From: Flavobacterium frigoris
Lineage (GTDB): Bacteria > Bacteroidota > Bacteroidia > Flavobacteriales > Flavobacteriaceae
Assembly: GCF_900111075.1 (NCBI RefSeq)
Contig: NZ_FOFZ01000004.1
Coordinates: forward strand, 124,001 to 188,000
Length of the DNA stretch: 64,000 bases
Direction: 5' to 3'
Part shown: piece by piece, positions 51,178-62,936 of the stretch
How positions within the stretch are numbered: the first letter of the stretch is position 1
Layout: each line of letters opens with the position of its first letter
Notes under the pieces: model-generated
What the model was told of the DNA's origin: nothing
Databases searched by the model: none
What the model saw: only the letters and a program-made list of their open reading frames with translations
Position numbers and translations under genes: made by a program

Positions 51178-53007
51178 ATGACTGACCAGGATGATATATA
51201 TGTTAAAGCAGCGGCATCTGCTAAAATTGGTATATGGAAAATAGACATTAAAGCCAATGCGGTTTATTGGGATACAGTTACAAAAAGTATTCTTGAAGTT
51301 TCTGAAGGTTTCCAACCAATAAAAGGATATGCTATCAATTTCTTCTCAGAGGGAGATATGAGGACGCGATTCGAAATAAATATAAAAAAAGCAATCGAGG
51401 AAGGAATTTCATTTCACGAAAAATTCCAAATTACAACAGCTAAAAACAACATCAGATTTGTCGAATGTGTTTGCCAGGTCGAATTCAAAAACGGCGAACC
51501 AGCTCATTTAATAGGTACTTTTCAGGACATTACAAAAGAGCAAAACCTGATTCACAAACTAGAATTAAGTGTAGAAAAATTCTCTTCTATCTTTTCCAGT
51601 GCCAATGATGCTATTATCATTATTGACTCTGCAACGGGAATTATTACAGACTGTAATGCAAGATCTTATGAACTTAGTGGCTATGACTGTTCAGAACTAT
51701 TGGGTCTTCATAATTCAGAACTTTTCCCGCCTGATAAAAGGAAACAAATTAGAATCTTTCTTGCAAATCAATTAAAAAAAGATACCCATTTTGTAAATGA
51801 GACCTACTTAAAAACAAAGAATGACACTGTTATTCCAGTGGAAGTTGCCTCAGGCAAAAAATTTATAGTAGATAATCACACCTACCTAGTTTGTTTTTTC
51901 AGAAACATAAGTGATCGTAAAAATGTTGAAGCCAATCTAAACATGTTGTCTCTTGTTGCTTCTGAAACTACCGACACCATTGTAATTGCTAATGCACAGG
52001 GAAAAGCAATTTGGGCTAACAAAGCCTATTTAGATTTGACAGGGTTTAGTCTAGAAGAAGTAATTGACCACAGGCCAGGCTATAGGTCTAAAGGCCCTGA
52101 GACAGATCCTGACGCCACTGCCAAAATGAGGAAAGCGATTCAGAACAAAGAAAGCATAAAAATCACGATTCTTAATTACAATAAAAAGAAAGAAAAATAT
52201 TGGTTTGAATTGAATATAACAACGGTATTTGATAACGAAAATAATTTTATAAACTTTGTTGGCGTAGGACGCGATGTCACTTTAAGGATAGAAAAAGAGA
52301 TTGAACTTAAAAAACTCTTAGAAGTAACAAGTCAACAAAACAGCAAACTATATAATTTTGCACATATTGTTTCGCATAATATCCGTTCGCACTCTAGTAA
52401 TTTAGAAATGGTTGTAGATATCATTGAGAACTCTGAAACGGAAGCTGAAAAACTTTCATACTTTGATTTATTTAAGGAAGGAACTGCAAAACTTTCTGAA
52501 ACAATTGAATATTTAAACGAAATAATAACTATTCAGCAGAAAACAAATATTCAAAAGACAACCATTTGTTTAAAAGACGAAATCCAAAAAACAAAAATGG
52601 CGCTGAGATTAGCGATTAAAGAAAGTCAAATAGTAATAACCGATACTATTCCTGATGATTTAACGGTAAGTGTAATTCCTGCTTATTTAGATAGTATTTT
52701 ACTTAACTTATTCACTAATGCCATAAAATATAAATCCCCAAACCGCAAAGCTTTTCTTGAAATCAATTACGAAATCAATGAACATCAAACTATCATAAGC
52801 TTTAAAGACAATGGATTAGGATTAGATTTAAAGAAAAATGGACATAAATTATTTGGAATGTACAAAACATTTCATGGTAATGAAGATGCAAAAGGAATAG
52901 GATTATATATTACCAAGAATCAAATAGAGGCTATGGATGGTAAGATTGAAGTTGAAAGTGAAGTAGGTTCTGGTAGTACTTTTAAAATTTTTATAAATGA
53001 AAAATAA
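51178..53007 (+). CDS. PAS-domain sensor histidine kinase
   Basis: A 609-residue soluble kinase from the ATG at 51178 (MTDQDDIYVKAAASAKIGIW). Three consecutive PAS/PAC units occupy about residues 15-380 (for example SSIFSSANDAIIIID at about 135 and TDTIVIANAQGKAIWANKAYL at about 265, cited in part). The phospho-acceptor region follows with FAHIVSHNIRSHSS around residue 395, then an HATPase domain with NLFTNAIKYKS, DNGLGLDL and GIGLYITKNQIE. No membrane segments, so it senses cytoplasmic signals. Its end overlaps the receiver-only gene by 11 bp. The earlier TTG at 51100 is not favoured. Confidence 0.92.
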   Translation: MTDQDDIYVKAAASAKIGIWKIDIKANAVYWDTVTKSILEVSEGFQPIKGYAINFFSEGDMRTRFEINIKKAIEEGISFHEKFQITTAKNNIRFVECVCQVEFKNGEPAHLIGTFQDITKEQNLIHKLELSVEKFSSIFSSANDAIIIIDSATGIITDCNARSYELSGYDCSELLGLHNSELFPPDKRKQIRIFLANQLKKDTHFVNETYLKTKNDTVIPVEVASGKKFIVDNHTYLVCFFRNISDRKNVEANLNMLSLVASETTDTIVIANAQGKAIWANKAYLDLTGFSLEEVIDHRPGYRSKGPETDPDATAKMRKAIQNKESIKITILNYNKKKEKYWFELNITTVFDNENNFINFVGVGRDVTLRIEKEIELKKLLEVTSQQNSKLYNFAHIVSHNIRSHSSNLEMVVDIIENSETEAEKLSYFDLFKEGTAKLSETIEYLNEIITIQQKTNIQKTTICLKDEIQKTKMALRLAIKESQIVITDTIPDDLTVSVIPAYLDSILLNLFTNAIKYKSPNRKAFLEINYEINEHQTIISFKDNGLGLDLKKNGHKLFGMYKTFHGNEDAKGIGLYITKNQIEAMDGKIEVESEVGSGSTFKIFINEK

Positions 53008-53389
53008 AACAACCTATATAATCGATGACGATAAATTATCAATTAAATTAATGAGTATGTTGATTTCAAAAAATAAATTTTGTCAAGAAATAATATCGTT
53101 TCATAATTCACAAGAAGCTTTAAATGAACTCAGAAAAAATTGTAATGATTCCTCAAGTCTCCCTGACGTAATTTTACTAGATTTAAATATGCCCCTTTTA
53201 GATGGATGGCAATTCCTTGATGAATTTGTACAATTGCCCATTAAGAAAGAAATCTCCATTTTTATTGTCACTTCTTCCATTGATCCTTCTGATATCGAAA
53301 TGGTGAAAAAATATGCAATTGTAAAAAACTATATCATGAAACCAATTACCGCACAAAAATTAGAAGACGCATCCAAGTTAATCGAATAG
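52997..53389 (+). CDS. single-domain response regulator
   Basis: A 130-residue receiver domain without output domain. It has TYIIDDDKLS acidic pocket residues, the phospho-acceptor Asp in VILLDLNMPLLDGW, TSS and the conserved Lys of MKPITAQKL. It starts 11 bp inside the end of the PAS kinase gene, so the pair is translationally coupled and must act together. Rcp1-like receivers of this kind pass phosphate on or act by protein contact. Confidence 0.94.
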   Translation: MKNKTTYIIDDDKLSIKLMSMLISKNKFCQEIISFHNSQEALNELRKNCNDSSSLPDVILLDLNMPLLDGWQFLDEFVQLPIKKEISIFIVTSSIDPSDIEMVKKYAIVKNYIMKPITAQKLEDASKLIE

Positions 53390-53461
53390 CAAACTAATTT
53401 TGGTAAAACGGTAACAATTCCCTATTTTGATCGTCCTATTTATAATATAAAAACGAACATT

Positions 53462-54376
53462 TTGGAAACCATCCTTTCTATTAAAAATCTCAGCAAACGC
53501 TACGGAAGCGTACAAGCCTTAAAAGATATTTCTTTCGAAATAAAAAAAGGCCACGTTTATGGTATTCTAGGCCCAAACGGAAGCGGAAAATCAACAACAC
53601 TTGGTATTGTTTTAAACGTCGTCAATAAAACCTCGGGAGAATACAGCTGGTTTGATGGAAAAATGGAAACTCATGAAGCTTTAAAAAAAGTGGGGGCAAT
53701 TATCGAAAGACCCAATTTCTACCCCTACATGACGGCACAAGAAAACCTGAGGCTAGTTTGTAAAATCAAGGATATCAGTTATGCTAAAGTTATGGAAAAA
53801 CTGCAACTTGTAGGCTTGGATGATAGAAAAGACAGTAAATTTAGCACTTTTTCTTTAGGAATGAAACAACGTTTAGCGATTGCATCTGCCCTATTAAACG
53901 ATCCCGAAATATTAATTTTAGATGAACCTACTAATGGCTTAGATCCTCAGGGAATTCATCAAATTAGAGATATCATAAAACAGATTGCCTCACAGGGAAC
54001 TACTATTTTATTAGCCTCTCATCTATTAGATGAAGTCGAAAAAGTGTGCACTCATGTTTTAGTGTTAAGAAAAGGACTCGTTCTCTATTCCGGAAGTGTG
54101 CATGGTATGTCTTCCAATGAAGGTTTCTTTGAATTAAAGGCAGAAGATACTGCGAATTTAATCCAAGTTTTAAAAACGCATCCAGCCCTAGAGAGTATTA
54201 AACAAGAAGAAGGGAAAGTTTTTGTATATCTAAAAAGTCCCTTAGAAGCCGCTGCTTTAAATAAATTCCTTTGTGAAAAAAATATTAATCTAAGTCATTT
54301 GGTAAAACGCAAACACAGTTTGGAAGAGCAATTTTTAGAATTGACAAAAAATGCAAAACCAACACTTAAAAACTAA
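53462..54376 (+). CDS. ABC transporter ATP-binding protein
   Basis: A 304-residue ATPase. Walker A is GPNGSGKST, the signature is FSLGMKQR, and Walker B is ILILDEPTNGLDP, with the His-switch in LLASHLLDEVEK. The C-terminal 80 residues match the extension seen in bacitracin- and lantibiotic-type exporters. The start is read as TTG at 53462 since it begins exactly at the usual ETILSIKNLSKRYG and no ATG is close. It is followed 5 bp later by the permease gene, giving a two-gene ABC-2 exporter. Substrate unknown. Confidence 0.92.
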   Translation: METILSIKNLSKRYGSVQALKDISFEIKKGHVYGILGPNGSGKSTTLGIVLNVVNKTSGEYSWFDGKMETHEALKKVGAIIERPNFYPYMTAQENLRLVCKIKDISYAKVMEKLQLVGLDDRKDSKFSTFSLGMKQRLAIASALLNDPEILILDEPTNGLDPQGIHQIRDIIKQIASQGTTILLASHLLDEVEKVCTHVLVLRKGLVLYSGSVHGMSSNEGFFELKAEDTANLIQVLKTHPALESIKQEEGKVFVYLKSPLEAAALNKFLCEKNINLSHLVKRKHSLEEQFLELTKNAKPTLKN

Positions 54377-54381
54377 AAATA

Positions 54382-55218
54382 ATGAAAAGATTATTATCAA
54401 TTGAATTACAAAAAATATGGATGAATAAAGCCAGTCGTGTATTGACTTTGACCTACTTCATTTTACTTTCCTTTATAGCAATGATTGCGTCTATCAAATT
54501 TGACATAGGTTTTTTTAAAATTCATCTTGCAGAAATGGGTATATTCAATTTCCCGTTTATTTGGCATTTCAACACCTACATTGCCGCAATTTTAAAATTA
54601 TTCCTAGCCATTGTTATCGTTTCCATGATGGCCAATGAATATAGTTACGGTACTTTAAAGCAAAATCTTATTGATGGTTTGAGTAAAAAAGAGTTCATTT
54701 TGTCTAAATTTTTAACCGTACTTTTATTCTCATTTTGCTCTACTATCTTTGTATTTATCATGAGTTTGATTTTAGGGTTTGTTTTCTCTTCATATACAGA
54801 GTTATCCATAGTCTTTTCTGAAATGGAATATCTAGTAGCATTCTTTGTCAAATTAGTTGGCTTTTTCTCTTTTTGTTTGTTTTTAGGAATATTAGTAAAG
54901 CGCTCTGCATTCGCACTTGGGTTTCTGTTAGTCTGGAACATTATAGAAGGAATTGTTAAAGGTATTTTGGTTTTTAAAATTTTTCCAGATAACAAAATAG
55001 CTGATTATATTACACAATTTTTTCCATTAGAATCGATGTCTAATTTGATAGTCGAACCTTTTTCCAGGTTATCTGTGATAAAAACTATAGGATCACAAAT
55101 TGGAGTAGACAGTATTAAAGATTATAGTGTACATTTCTTATCGATATTCATTGTCTTGTCATGGTCAATTATATTTATGTTGTTTTCTTATAAATTATTA
55201 AAAAACAGAGATTTATAG
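54382..55218 (+). CDS. ABC-2 type permease
   Basis: A 278-residue membrane protein with six helices. The N-terminus MKRLLSIELQKIWMNKASRVL and the helix pattern are typical of ABC-2 permease subunits, and NEYSYGTLKQNLIDGLSKKEF is the coupling region shared by such permeases (cited in part). It pairs with the ATPase encoded 5 bp upstream. It ends 15 bp before the first T9SS cargo gene, so exporter and cargo may be on one transcript. Confidence 0.9.
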   Translation: MKRLLSIELQKIWMNKASRVLTLTYFILLSFIAMIASIKFDIGFFKIHLAEMGIFNFPFIWHFNTYIAAILKLFLAIVIVSMMANEYSYGTLKQNLIDGLSKKEFILSKFLTVLLFSFCSTIFVFIMSLILGFVFSSYTELSIVFSEMEYLVAFFVKLVGFFSFCLFLGILVKRSAFALGFLLVWNIIEGIVKGILVFKIFPDNKIADYITQFFPLESMSNLIVEPFSRLSVIKTIGSQIGVDSIKDYSVHFLSIFIVLSWSIIFMLFSYKLLKNRDL

Positions 55219-55233
55219 TACCTTTATCAGTCT

Positions 55234-57573
55234 ATGAAATTCATAAAAGCAATATTACTTTTTATCTTTCTATGTTATTTTCCCGTTATGGGAAGTGCAC
55301 AATCAATTACGGTAAACGATACCTATACTGAACAAAATCTCGTAGACATATTGACAAATAACAGTTCCTGTTCTACAACTTCAAATCCTAAAGTCTTGGG
55401 AGATACTTTTTCAGGTACTCAAAATAGTCATGGCTATTTCAATTCAGGAACGAGTAGCTTCCCCTTTTCAGAAGGAGTGATTTTAAGTACCTGGAGCATT
55501 AGTAAAGCCGTTGGCCCCTTCGATGTGACAAATACAGGTGGAGGAAATATCTCTTGGAAAGGAGATCCAGAGTTAGAACAAGTATTAGGTATTTCAAACA
55601 CTTTCAATGCAACCGTTTTAGAATTTGATTTTGTACCGTTGACCAACTTCATCAGTTTTAATTTTATATTTGCTTCTAATGAATATCAAAGTTACTTCCC
55701 ATGCGAATATTCAGATGCTTTCGCTTTTCTAATAAAAGAATCAGGAACAATTGGTTACACAAATTTGGCAGTACTCCCTGGAACTAACACTCCTATTTCT
55801 TCACAAAATGTACATCCTTTAATTAACGACGTAACCGATAGTAAAGGATTTCACAAAGGCTGCCCTGCAATAAATGAAACTTATTTTGGAGGTTTAATTA
55901 CAAGTGCTCCTAATAATAGTCCTATTAACTATAGTGGTCAAACAAAGAAAATGACTGCCCAAACAAACGTTGTTGCGGGAAAAACGTATCATATTAAATT
56001 AGTAATTGCCGATCAAGGTGGTAATTATTATGACTCTGCTGTTTTTCTGGAGGCAGGTAGTTTTAGATCTAAAATAGATTTAGGCACGGATCGGTTACTA
56101 TCCACAAATAATGGTGTCTGTTTTGGAGAGAATTATGTTATAAACACAAACCTACCCATAACAAATAATTACAAATGGTATAAAAATAATTCTACTACTC
56201 CTATCCCTGGCGCGACTAAACCTTCATATACTGTTACAGATGCAGGAACTTACAAAGTAGAATTAGATGTCCCTAATTGTATCTCATCAGGGGAAATAAA
56301 AATTGAATATGCTGCCGAAATTGTATTGAATAATACCACTTTAGTACAATGTGATGACAATGGCGACGGGGTCTCCATTTTTAACTTAACAAAAGTAGAT
56401 GCTCAAATTAAAAATAATAATTCCTCATTAAGTCCAGTCATTTATTATGAAACATTGGCTCAAGCCAAAGCATCCCTAAATCCGATTACAAATTCTTCGT
56501 CCTATGTGAATAAGTCTCAGAATCAAATTCTCTATGCAAAAGTTACAAATAGCTATGATTGCATCAACTACGCCGAATTAACACTCCAAATTTCTAATAA
56601 CGCTATTACACCGCCAAATCCTTTTAGAACTTGTGACGCAGATGCCAATAAAGACGGCTTATCTGTTTTTGATTTAAATATAGAAATAACTCCCAAGGTT
56701 TTAAACGGACTACCAGCAGGATTAAATGTAGAATACTTTTTGAATACAGCCGACGCTATTTCTCAAAATAATGTACTTCCAAATACATTCAATAATATAA
56801 CTCCAAATCAGCAAATTATTTTTGCGAGAATCATAAATGGTTCCGATTGCTATGCTATTACTCCTATCACTTTAATTGTAGACACATTTAAGCCTCCAAA
56901 TTTTGAAGATATAAATGCCAGTTTATGCAACGGCAATACGACAACGATTTCAGTCAATACGGGTTTCTCTAGTTACCTCTGGAATACTGGAGAAATAACG
57001 ACTTCGATAACCGTTAACACACCAGGTGATTACACCGTAAAAGTCACCGATTCGAACGGATGTGAAGCAACCAAAACATTTCATATCAAAGCCTCAGGGA
57101 TTGCAACGATAACGGGAGCAATTGTAAATGAATTTGCCGGAAATGACAACTCAGTAGTACTTGAATATACAGGCTCAGGAGATTATGAGTTTTCACTTGA
57201 CAGCACTTATTTTCAGGATGATCCTCAATTCACAGGGATTATCGCAGGATCTTATATCGCTTATGCTAGAGATAAAAATGGTTGTGGTTTATCAAATCCT
57301 TTTGCTATTAGTGTATTAGATTATCCCCGATTTTTTACTCCAAATGGAGATGGATATAATGATTTTTGGACTATTAAAAACCTTGATTTACTACCAAAAT
57401 CAAAAATAATTATATTTAACAGATATGGTAAATTGCTCAAAGAAATAAGTCAGACCAGTATGGAATGGAATGGTACATTTAATGGCTCTGAATTACCTGC
57501 TAATGACTATTGGTTTAATTTAACTTTTGAAGACGGAAAAATCATAAAAGGCCATTTTTCTTTAAAAAGATAA
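55234..57573 (+). CDS. secreted choice-of-anchor L protein with T9SS type B sorting domain
   Basis: A 779-residue cell-surface protein. A signal peptide (MKFIKAILLFIFLCYFPVMG) leads into a choice-of-anchor L domain (about residues 25-280, with FVPLTNFISFNFIFASNEYQ). Ig-like segments follow. The last 90 residues are the gliding-motility-associated T9SS type B domain: [49 protein letters not shown] and a GHFSLKR end. It would be exported by the type IX system and anchored or released at the surface. It is followed 24 bp later by a second, larger cargo gene. Confidence 0.93.
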   Translation: MKFIKAILLFIFLCYFPVMGSAQSITVNDTYTEQNLVDILTNNSSCSTTSNPKVLGDTFSGTQNSHGYFNSGTSSFPFSEGVILSTWSISKAVGPFDVTNTGGGNISWKGDPELEQVLGISNTFNATVLEFDFVPLTNFISFNFIFASNEYQSYFPCEYSDAFAFLIKESGTIGYTNLAVLPGTNTPISSQNVHPLINDVTDSKGFHKGCPAINETYFGGLITSAPNNSPINYSGQTKKMTAQTNVVAGKTYHIKLVIADQGGNYYDSAVFLEAGSFRSKIDLGTDRLLSTNNGVCFGENYVINTNLPITNNYKWYKNNSTTPIPGATKPSYTVTDAGTYKVELDVPNCISSGEIKIEYAAEIVLNNTTLVQCDDNGDGVSIFNLTKVDAQIKNNNSSLSPVIYYETLAQAKASLNPITNSSSYVNKSQNQILYAKVTNSYDCINYAELTLQISNNAITPPNPFRTCDADANKDGLSVFDLNIEITPKVLNGLPAGLNVEYFLNTADAISQNNVLPNTFNNITPNQQIIFARIINGSDCYAITPITLIVDTFKPPNFEDINASLCNGNTTTISVNTGFSSYLWNTGEITTSITVNTPGDYTVKVTDSNGCEATKTFHIKASGIATITGAIVNEFAGNDNSVVLEYTGSGDYEFSLDSTYFQDDPQFTGIIAGSYIAYARDKNGCGLSNPFAISVLDYPRFFTPNGDGYNDFWTIKNLDLLPKSKIIIFNRYGKLLKEISQTSMEWNGTFNGSELPANDYWFNLTFEDGKIIKGHFSLKR

Positions 57574-57597
57574 TATTTATTTTACTATTTTTAGTGC

Positions 57598-60500
57598 ATG
57601 AAAAAAACTTTACTAATTTTCTTTACTTTTTTATCTATAAGCTGTTTCGCACAATTTAGTAAAACACATTATATTCCACCTTTGTCAGGTTCAGATCTTA
57701 TTCCTGCTCAAGATCAATATCTATATATCTCAACACCGAGTACTACTGCGGTAAATGTTAAAATTAACGCATTAGGAGCTGGCATTATTAACATTCTTGT
57801 TTCTAAAGATGCTCCCTATGTTTATAACATAGGTTTTGGAACGGATTCACAATTGCACGTAAGTCCTTATTTATTGAATACTCCTTTATCAAACAAAGGA
57901 TTTATAATTGAAGCCGACAACTTAATATACGTTGCTGCAAGAGTGATGGCAGGAAATTACAATCAAGCAGGGTCACTTGTTTCTAAAGGAATTTCAGCTA
58001 TTGGAAATGAATTTAGGGTGGGCGCTTTTGTGAATACTGAAACAACGAATAATGCTGCATTCAGATATACTTTTTTATCCATATTAGCTACTGAAAATAA
58101 TACTGTGGTGGATTTTAGTGGAATTAAAACGGGAGTAACTTTGGTTGGAAATATCGCAGTTGGAAATACACCACCAAGTGTAACATTAAATAGAGGTCAA
58201 AGCTATGTTTTAGCAACAGAAGATAATAGTATCGCAAATAAGGACGGATTAATTGGTGCCTTAGTTAAATCTAACAAACCCATTGTAATGAATTGTGGAT
58301 CCTATGGAGGTACCAATGGGAATATCAATAACAATCTAGATTTAGGATTTGACCAAATTGTCTCTGCAAAAAACATTGGAAATGAATATATTTTTGTTCG
58401 TGGATTTGGGTTAGATATTTTAGAGCGTCCATTGCTTGTTGCGCATGAAGATAACACTTTCGTTTATCTAAATGGAAGCGCTACTCCATATAACGCAACA
58501 CCGCTTAATGCCGGACAATATATTATTTTTGATGGTACAAATTATTCAACCAATCAAAGTTTATATGTAGAAACGTCCAAAAATGTTTTCGCATATCAAA
58601 GTGTTGGAAGTTCAAGTCAAGCAAATCAAGAAATGTTTTTTGTACCACCATTGAACTGTTCTACCCCAAATATAGTTGATAACATTCCATTTATAGAGCA
58701 AATAGGATCAACGACATTTACAACAAACAGCGGCTTAAATATTGTCACAGAAAAAGGAGCAACAATAGAAATTTCGATAAACGGCATTAAACAACCTATA
58801 GGTGTGGCTCCAAAAGATGTCGTTGGGAATACCAAATTTGAAACCTATGCGTTAAGTGGCTTGACAGGAAATATTGGTGTCTATTCATCTAAACAAGTCT
58901 ATGTGTCTTATTTTGGTTCAAACAGTGCTGCCACATATGGCGGCTACTATTCTGGATTCGATCTAAAACCAGAAATTATTTCGGATAAAATTGCCGTAAC
59001 GAATACTTCTTGTATTCCAAATATTATCTTAAAACTGAACTCTTTATCTTCTTATGATACTTTTCAATGGATTTTTAATGATAGTGATATCCCAGGTGCA
59101 ACAACTAATACATATACTCCTACAGAGCCAGGATATTATCAAGTCAGGGGTAGTATTTCTAGTTGTGGAATACCGCAGCTTTCAGATAAAATACCGGTTA
59201 GTATTTGTACTCCTGATACAGACACTGATGGAACGAATGATAACATTGATATTGACTTAGATAACGACGGGATTACAAACTGCACCGAATCCTATGGGAA
59301 TGAAGGCGTCGACATTTCAAATATAGCTAACGGTACGATTTCTAAAGACAATTACAGTAATCCATTTAGCGGAACACTAACTTCTAATGGCCCAACTACA
59401 CCTACAATCTTTGCAGGTAAAACAAATGGAGATTTTACTACTGAAGTCCCATCTGGTAACGGAAACTACCTAACTTATACTATGAATTTTACTACACCAG
59501 TGTCGCTAGCTTTAGAATATATTAAAGTTGGAAACAGTAGCGATTTATTAAACTCTAATTCCGAATTTATTTTAAAATCACCTACAAATAAAACCATCAC
59601 AGTATTGAATCCAGATAATCAATTGTTAATTGACACCAATTACGATGGGATTTTTGAAAGTAACATAACCGAATTTTCTTCCTTTGAAATCCGATTTAGA
59701 CTTAATAGTGTTATACCATTAGCAGCTGGAACAGGAACCTTTAGTTTTCGTTCCTTTATGACCGAATCAATTTCTTTTACACATAAAAACTTATCTGACA
59801 CACAAGTTAACAAAGGTTCATTCACCATTTTGGCCACTTGTATTCCTAGGGACGCAGATTTGGATGGCATCCCTGATCAATTGGATTTCGATAGTGATAA
59901 TGATGGGATTCCTGATAACATTGAAGCTCAAGGAACCACAGTAATAACTATTTCTAATATAGATACCAATAAAAATGGTCTTGACAACGCTTTTGAACCT
60001 GGGTTTTCTCCTATAGACACTGATAATGATGGGATTCCTGATTTTTTAGATTGGGATAGCGACAATGATGGAATCTATGATACAATAGAGACAGGAAGTT
60101 TGGGAACGGACACTGATGGGGACGCAATTAAAGACTATCGAGAACTAGACAGTGATAATGATGGCTGTAATGATGTCATAGAAGCTGGGTTTACAGATTC
60201 TAATGGAGATGGATTATTAGGCTCAATTACACCACCAACTGTTGATTCTAAAGGAATTGTAACAAGCCGGACTAATGGCTATACTCCTCCAAATGCTAAC
60301 TATACGACTGCTGCACCTATAGTAATTACAACCCAGCCGATTGTTGCAGCAACTTGTGAACTACAAAACGCCACGGTTACAGTCGCGGATAATAGCGGTA
60401 ACACCTACCAATGGGAACTTTCAACGAACGGAAGTACGTGGACTCCCATAACTAATAATGCAACCTACTCACAAGAAACAACTAATTCATTATTAATTAC

Positions 60501-62547
60501 AAGTGTAAAAAATACTATGAACGGATATAAATATCGTGTTCAACTTAAAAAAGTAGGGAATTCATGCGGCTTACTTTCCTCAGAAACAACCTTAACGGTT
60601 TATGCTTTACCTGTCGTTACTAATGTTACTATTATTCAGTGTGACGATGACATTAACGCTGTAACAACATTCAATCTAACCGTGAAAAACGATGTGATTT
60701 CTACTAACTATGCAAATGAAAATTTCAATTATTACACCTCATTTAATGGAGCTACAACTGCAAATTCCGCAGAGTTAATAACAAACCCTATAGCTTTTAC
60801 TAATACAACTCCGGGTTTAATGAAAGTTTGGGCGAGAGTTGTGAATTCCAATGGCTGCTTTAGTGTAGCTGAATTAACCTTGAAGGTTTTGACAACACAA
60901 ATCCCGAATACATTCCAAAGAACGTATAGACAATGTGACGACTTCTTAGATGTAAACGGGAACAACACTGCAAACAATGACAAAAGAGACGGGGTTGCTT
61001 CCTTTAATTTTAGCACTGCAGCAAATGACATAAGAACTATCTTGCCACAGGGAAATTACAATGTAGCTTTCTATCGAAATCAAGCCGATGCCCTAGCCGA
61101 AATTAATGTTATAGCAGATATTTCAAATTACAGGAATATTGGTTATAAAAACACGCAACAAATTTGGGGTAGAGTGGACAGTGATATTGATAATGCTTGT
61201 TATGGTTTGGGGCCTTATATTAATTTAATGGTCGAGGCATTACCCTTTGCAAATCCAGTGACAATACCACGACAATGCGATGATAATCAAGATGGAATTT
61301 TAACTTTTAACACCGCTACACTTGAAGCTTCCCTACTAAACGGACAAAGTAATGTTACCGTTACTTATTTAGATGCAAATAACAATCTTTTGCCAAGTCC
61401 ATTCCCAGCTACATTCACAACTGCTTCGCAAACCATAAAAGCAGTAGTAACTAATAATACAACATTAGCATGTTATGATGAAACTCTGATTAAATTTATA
61501 GTAGATGATCTACCGGAAGCTTTTGCAATTACTACTTCCTTAACAACAGCGTGTGATGACGAGCCAAACCCTTTACTTCAAGATGGAAAATTTCCTTTTG
61601 ACACGTCAACTTATGAGACAACAATACTAGCAGGACAAACAGGAATGACTGTAAAGTACTTTGATCAAAATGGGGTTTTGCTATCTAGTCCCCTACCCAA
61701 TCCTTTCGTTACAGGAACACAAAATATAATTGTTACAGTTGAAAACACAGTAAATACAACTTGCGCCGCCACAGTAACTATTCCGTTTATTGTTCATGCG
61801 TTGCCAAACATTGAATTAAACATTGACGGTAGCGAAAATGAATTAGTGTGTTCAAATCTACCCACCTTTTTTGTTAAATTGGATGCGGGAATTCAAGACG
61901 GAAGCCTACCAAGCAATTATACATACGTATGGACTAAAGATGATGTAACTTTACCTACTCAAACTACTGAATTTTTGGATATAAATGAAGCTGGAACTTA
62001 CACTGTGAGAGTTACTAATCTAAGCGGTTGTGACAGAGTACGAACTATAAAAGTTACCGCTTCAGATATAGCACATATTCAAAGTATAACTGTTGTGGAT
62101 TTAGCAAACATCAATACCGTTACCGTAAACAATACAGGTCCAGGAAAATACGAGTATAGTTTAGACGAACCTAATGGTCCATTTCAATCATCAAATTTCT
62201 TTGACAATGTACCAGCCGGAATTCATCAAGTATATATAAATGATATAAATGGATGCGGAACTGTTAGCAAGATTATAGCAGTATTAGGTGTCCCAAGGTT
62301 TTTCACTCCTAATGGAGATGGTTATAATGACTATTGGAATTTAAAAGGAGTAAATGCAAGTTTCAATTCAAATACAACGATTTTCATCTTCGACAGATAC
62401 GGAAAACTTCTCAAGCAAGTTGCTCCTACATCTCAGGGATGGGATGGAACTTTCAATGGATTACAACTCCCCTCAGATGACTACTGGTACACTATTAAAC
62501 TTGAGGACGGTAGAGCAGTAAACGGACACTTTAGCTTAAAAAGATAA
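57598..62547 (+). CDS. giant secreted adhesin-like protein with T9SS type B sorting domain
   Basis: A 1649-residue surface protein with a signal peptide ending near CFAQ. The N-terminal 480 residues look like an IgGFc-binding-type domain. Residues about 540-870 carry four calcium-binding thrombospondin type 3-like repeats ([76 protein letters not shown]). About four Ig-like modules follow, each with a QCDD start. The T9SS type B end has [23 protein letters not shown] and GHFSLKR. Likely a calcium-dependent adhesin or gliding surface protein. Shares its sorting domain with the previous gene. Confidence 0.93.
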   Translation: MKKTLLIFFTFLSISCFAQFSKTHYIPPLSGSDLIPAQDQYLYISTPSTTAVNVKINALGAGIINILVSKDAPYVYNIGFGTDSQLHVSPYLLNTPLSNKGFIIEADNLIYVAARVMAGNYNQAGSLVSKGISAIGNEFRVGAFVNTETTNNAAFRYTFLSILATENNTVVDFSGIKTGVTLVGNIAVGNTPPSVTLNRGQSYVLATEDNSIANKDGLIGALVKSNKPIVMNCGSYGGTNGNINNNLDLGFDQIVSAKNIGNEYIFVRGFGLDILERPLLVAHEDNTFVYLNGSATPYNATPLNAGQYIIFDGTNYSTNQSLYVETSKNVFAYQSVGSSSQANQEMFFVPPLNCSTPNIVDNIPFIEQIGSTTFTTNSGLNIVTEKGATIEISINGIKQPIGVAPKDVVGNTKFETYALSGLTGNIGVYSSKQVYVSYFGSNSAATYGGYYSGFDLKPEIISDKIAVTNTSCIPNIILKLNSLSSYDTFQWIFNDSDIPGATTNTYTPTEPGYYQVRGSISSCGIPQLSDKIPVSICTPDTDTDGTNDNIDIDLDNDGITNCTESYGNEGVDISNIANGTISKDNYSNPFSGTLTSNGPTTPTIFAGKTNGDFTTEVPSGNGNYLTYTMNFTTPVSLALEYIKVGNSSDLLNSNSEFILKSPTNKTITVLNPDNQLLIDTNYDGIFESNITEFSSFEIRFRLNSVIPLAAGTGTFSFRSFMTESISFTHKNLSDTQVNKGSFTILATCIPRDADLDGIPDQLDFDSDNDGIPDNIEAQGTTVITISNIDTNKNGLDNAFEPGFSPIDTDNDGIPDFLDWDSDNDGIYDTIETGSLGTDTDGDAIKDYRELDSDNDGCNDVIEAGFTDSNGDGLLGSITPPTVDSKGIVTSRTNGYTPPNANYTTAAPIVITTQPIVAATCELQNATVTVADNSGNTYQWELSTNGSTWTPITNNATYSQETTNSLLITSVKNTMNGYKYRVQLKKVGNSCGLLSSETTLTVYALPVVTNVTIIQCDDDINAVTTFNLTVKNDVISTNYANENFNYYTSFNGATTANSAELITNPIAFTNTTPGLMKVWARVVNSNGCFSVAELTLKVLTTQIPNTFQRTYRQCDDFLDVNGNNTANNDKRDGVASFNFSTAANDIRTILPQGNYNVAFYRNQADALAEINVIADISNYRNIGYKNTQQIWGRVDSDIDNACYGLGPYINLMVEALPFANPVTIPRQCDDNQDGILTFNTATLEASLLNGQSNVTVTYLDANNNLLPSPFPATFTTASQTIKAVVTNNTTLACYDETLIKFIVDDLPEAFAITTSLTTACDDEPNPLLQDGKFPFDTSTYETTILAGQTGMTVKYFDQNGVLLSSPLPNPFVTGTQNIIVTVENTVNTTCAATVTIPFIVHALPNIELNIDGSENELVCSNLPTFFVKLDAGIQDGSLPSNYTYVWTKDDVTLPTQTTEFLDINEAGTYTVRVTNLSGCDRVRTIKVTASDIAHIQSITVVDLANINTVTVNNTGPGKYEYSLDEPNGPFQSSNFFDNVPAGIHQVYINDINGCGTVSKIIAVLGVPRFFTPNGDGYNDYWNLKGVNASFNSNTTIFIFDRYGKLLKQVAPTSQGWDGTFNGLQLPSDDYWYTIKLEDGRAVNGHFSLKR

Positions 62548-62569
62548 AACAAACTCATATTTCTGAAAT

Positions 62570-62604
62570 AAACTACTCTGCACTTTCAGTGTGGGGAGTA
62601 GTTT
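62570..62604 (+). terminator. terminator after the giant T9SS gene
   Basis: AAACTACTC (62570-62578) pairs with GAGTAGTTT (62596-62604); inside it GCAC/GTGT-like pairing leaves a TTTCA loop. It starts 22 bp after the stop codon and is followed by TTAGAAAA. Confidence 0.7.
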
Positions 62605-62892
62605 TAGAAAAACTGAAAATCTCACTTATCTTTTCAATCAAAAACTACTTTGAATTATTAACTCTATGTTTTTTCCTCCTATGTTCTAGATGTTCATTTA
62701 CCATTATCATTAAATATACTTATCACGTACAAACCTGTTAAAAAATCTATACTCAAACACTTAAGAGAGCCTTTTATTTCGCGTATGCCAAAGCATTAAA
62801 TACACAGTCATAGATGATTCATATCTTAGACTAATAAAGGATCTCATACTTTGCAATAAACTTGCAACTCACATTTAATTAGCAAGCATAAA

Positions 62893-62918
62893 AAAAGCCA
62901 TTCTTTCGAATGGCTTTT
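62893..62918. terminator. terminator after typA, bidirectional
   Basis: AAAAGCCATTC (62893-62903) pairs with GAATGGCTTTT (62908-62918) around TTTC. On the minus strand the stem is followed by a T-tract (TTTTTTTATGC), so it terminates typA; it can also act on the plus strand. Confidence 0.85.
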
Positions 62919-62936
62919 CTTTATAAAATAATAAAA

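Larger units (their letters stand above)
62548..62936. other. spacer between the T9SS gene and typA
   Basis: 389 bp with a terminator at each end and no gene between. The central part (62605-62890) is A+T-rich, with no recognisable promoter, repeat or RNA gene. Confidence 0.5.

Noticed and set aside
62605..62890. Possible small RNA between the T9SS gene and typA
   Set aside because: Apart from the two terminators no stem-loop or promoter is visible.
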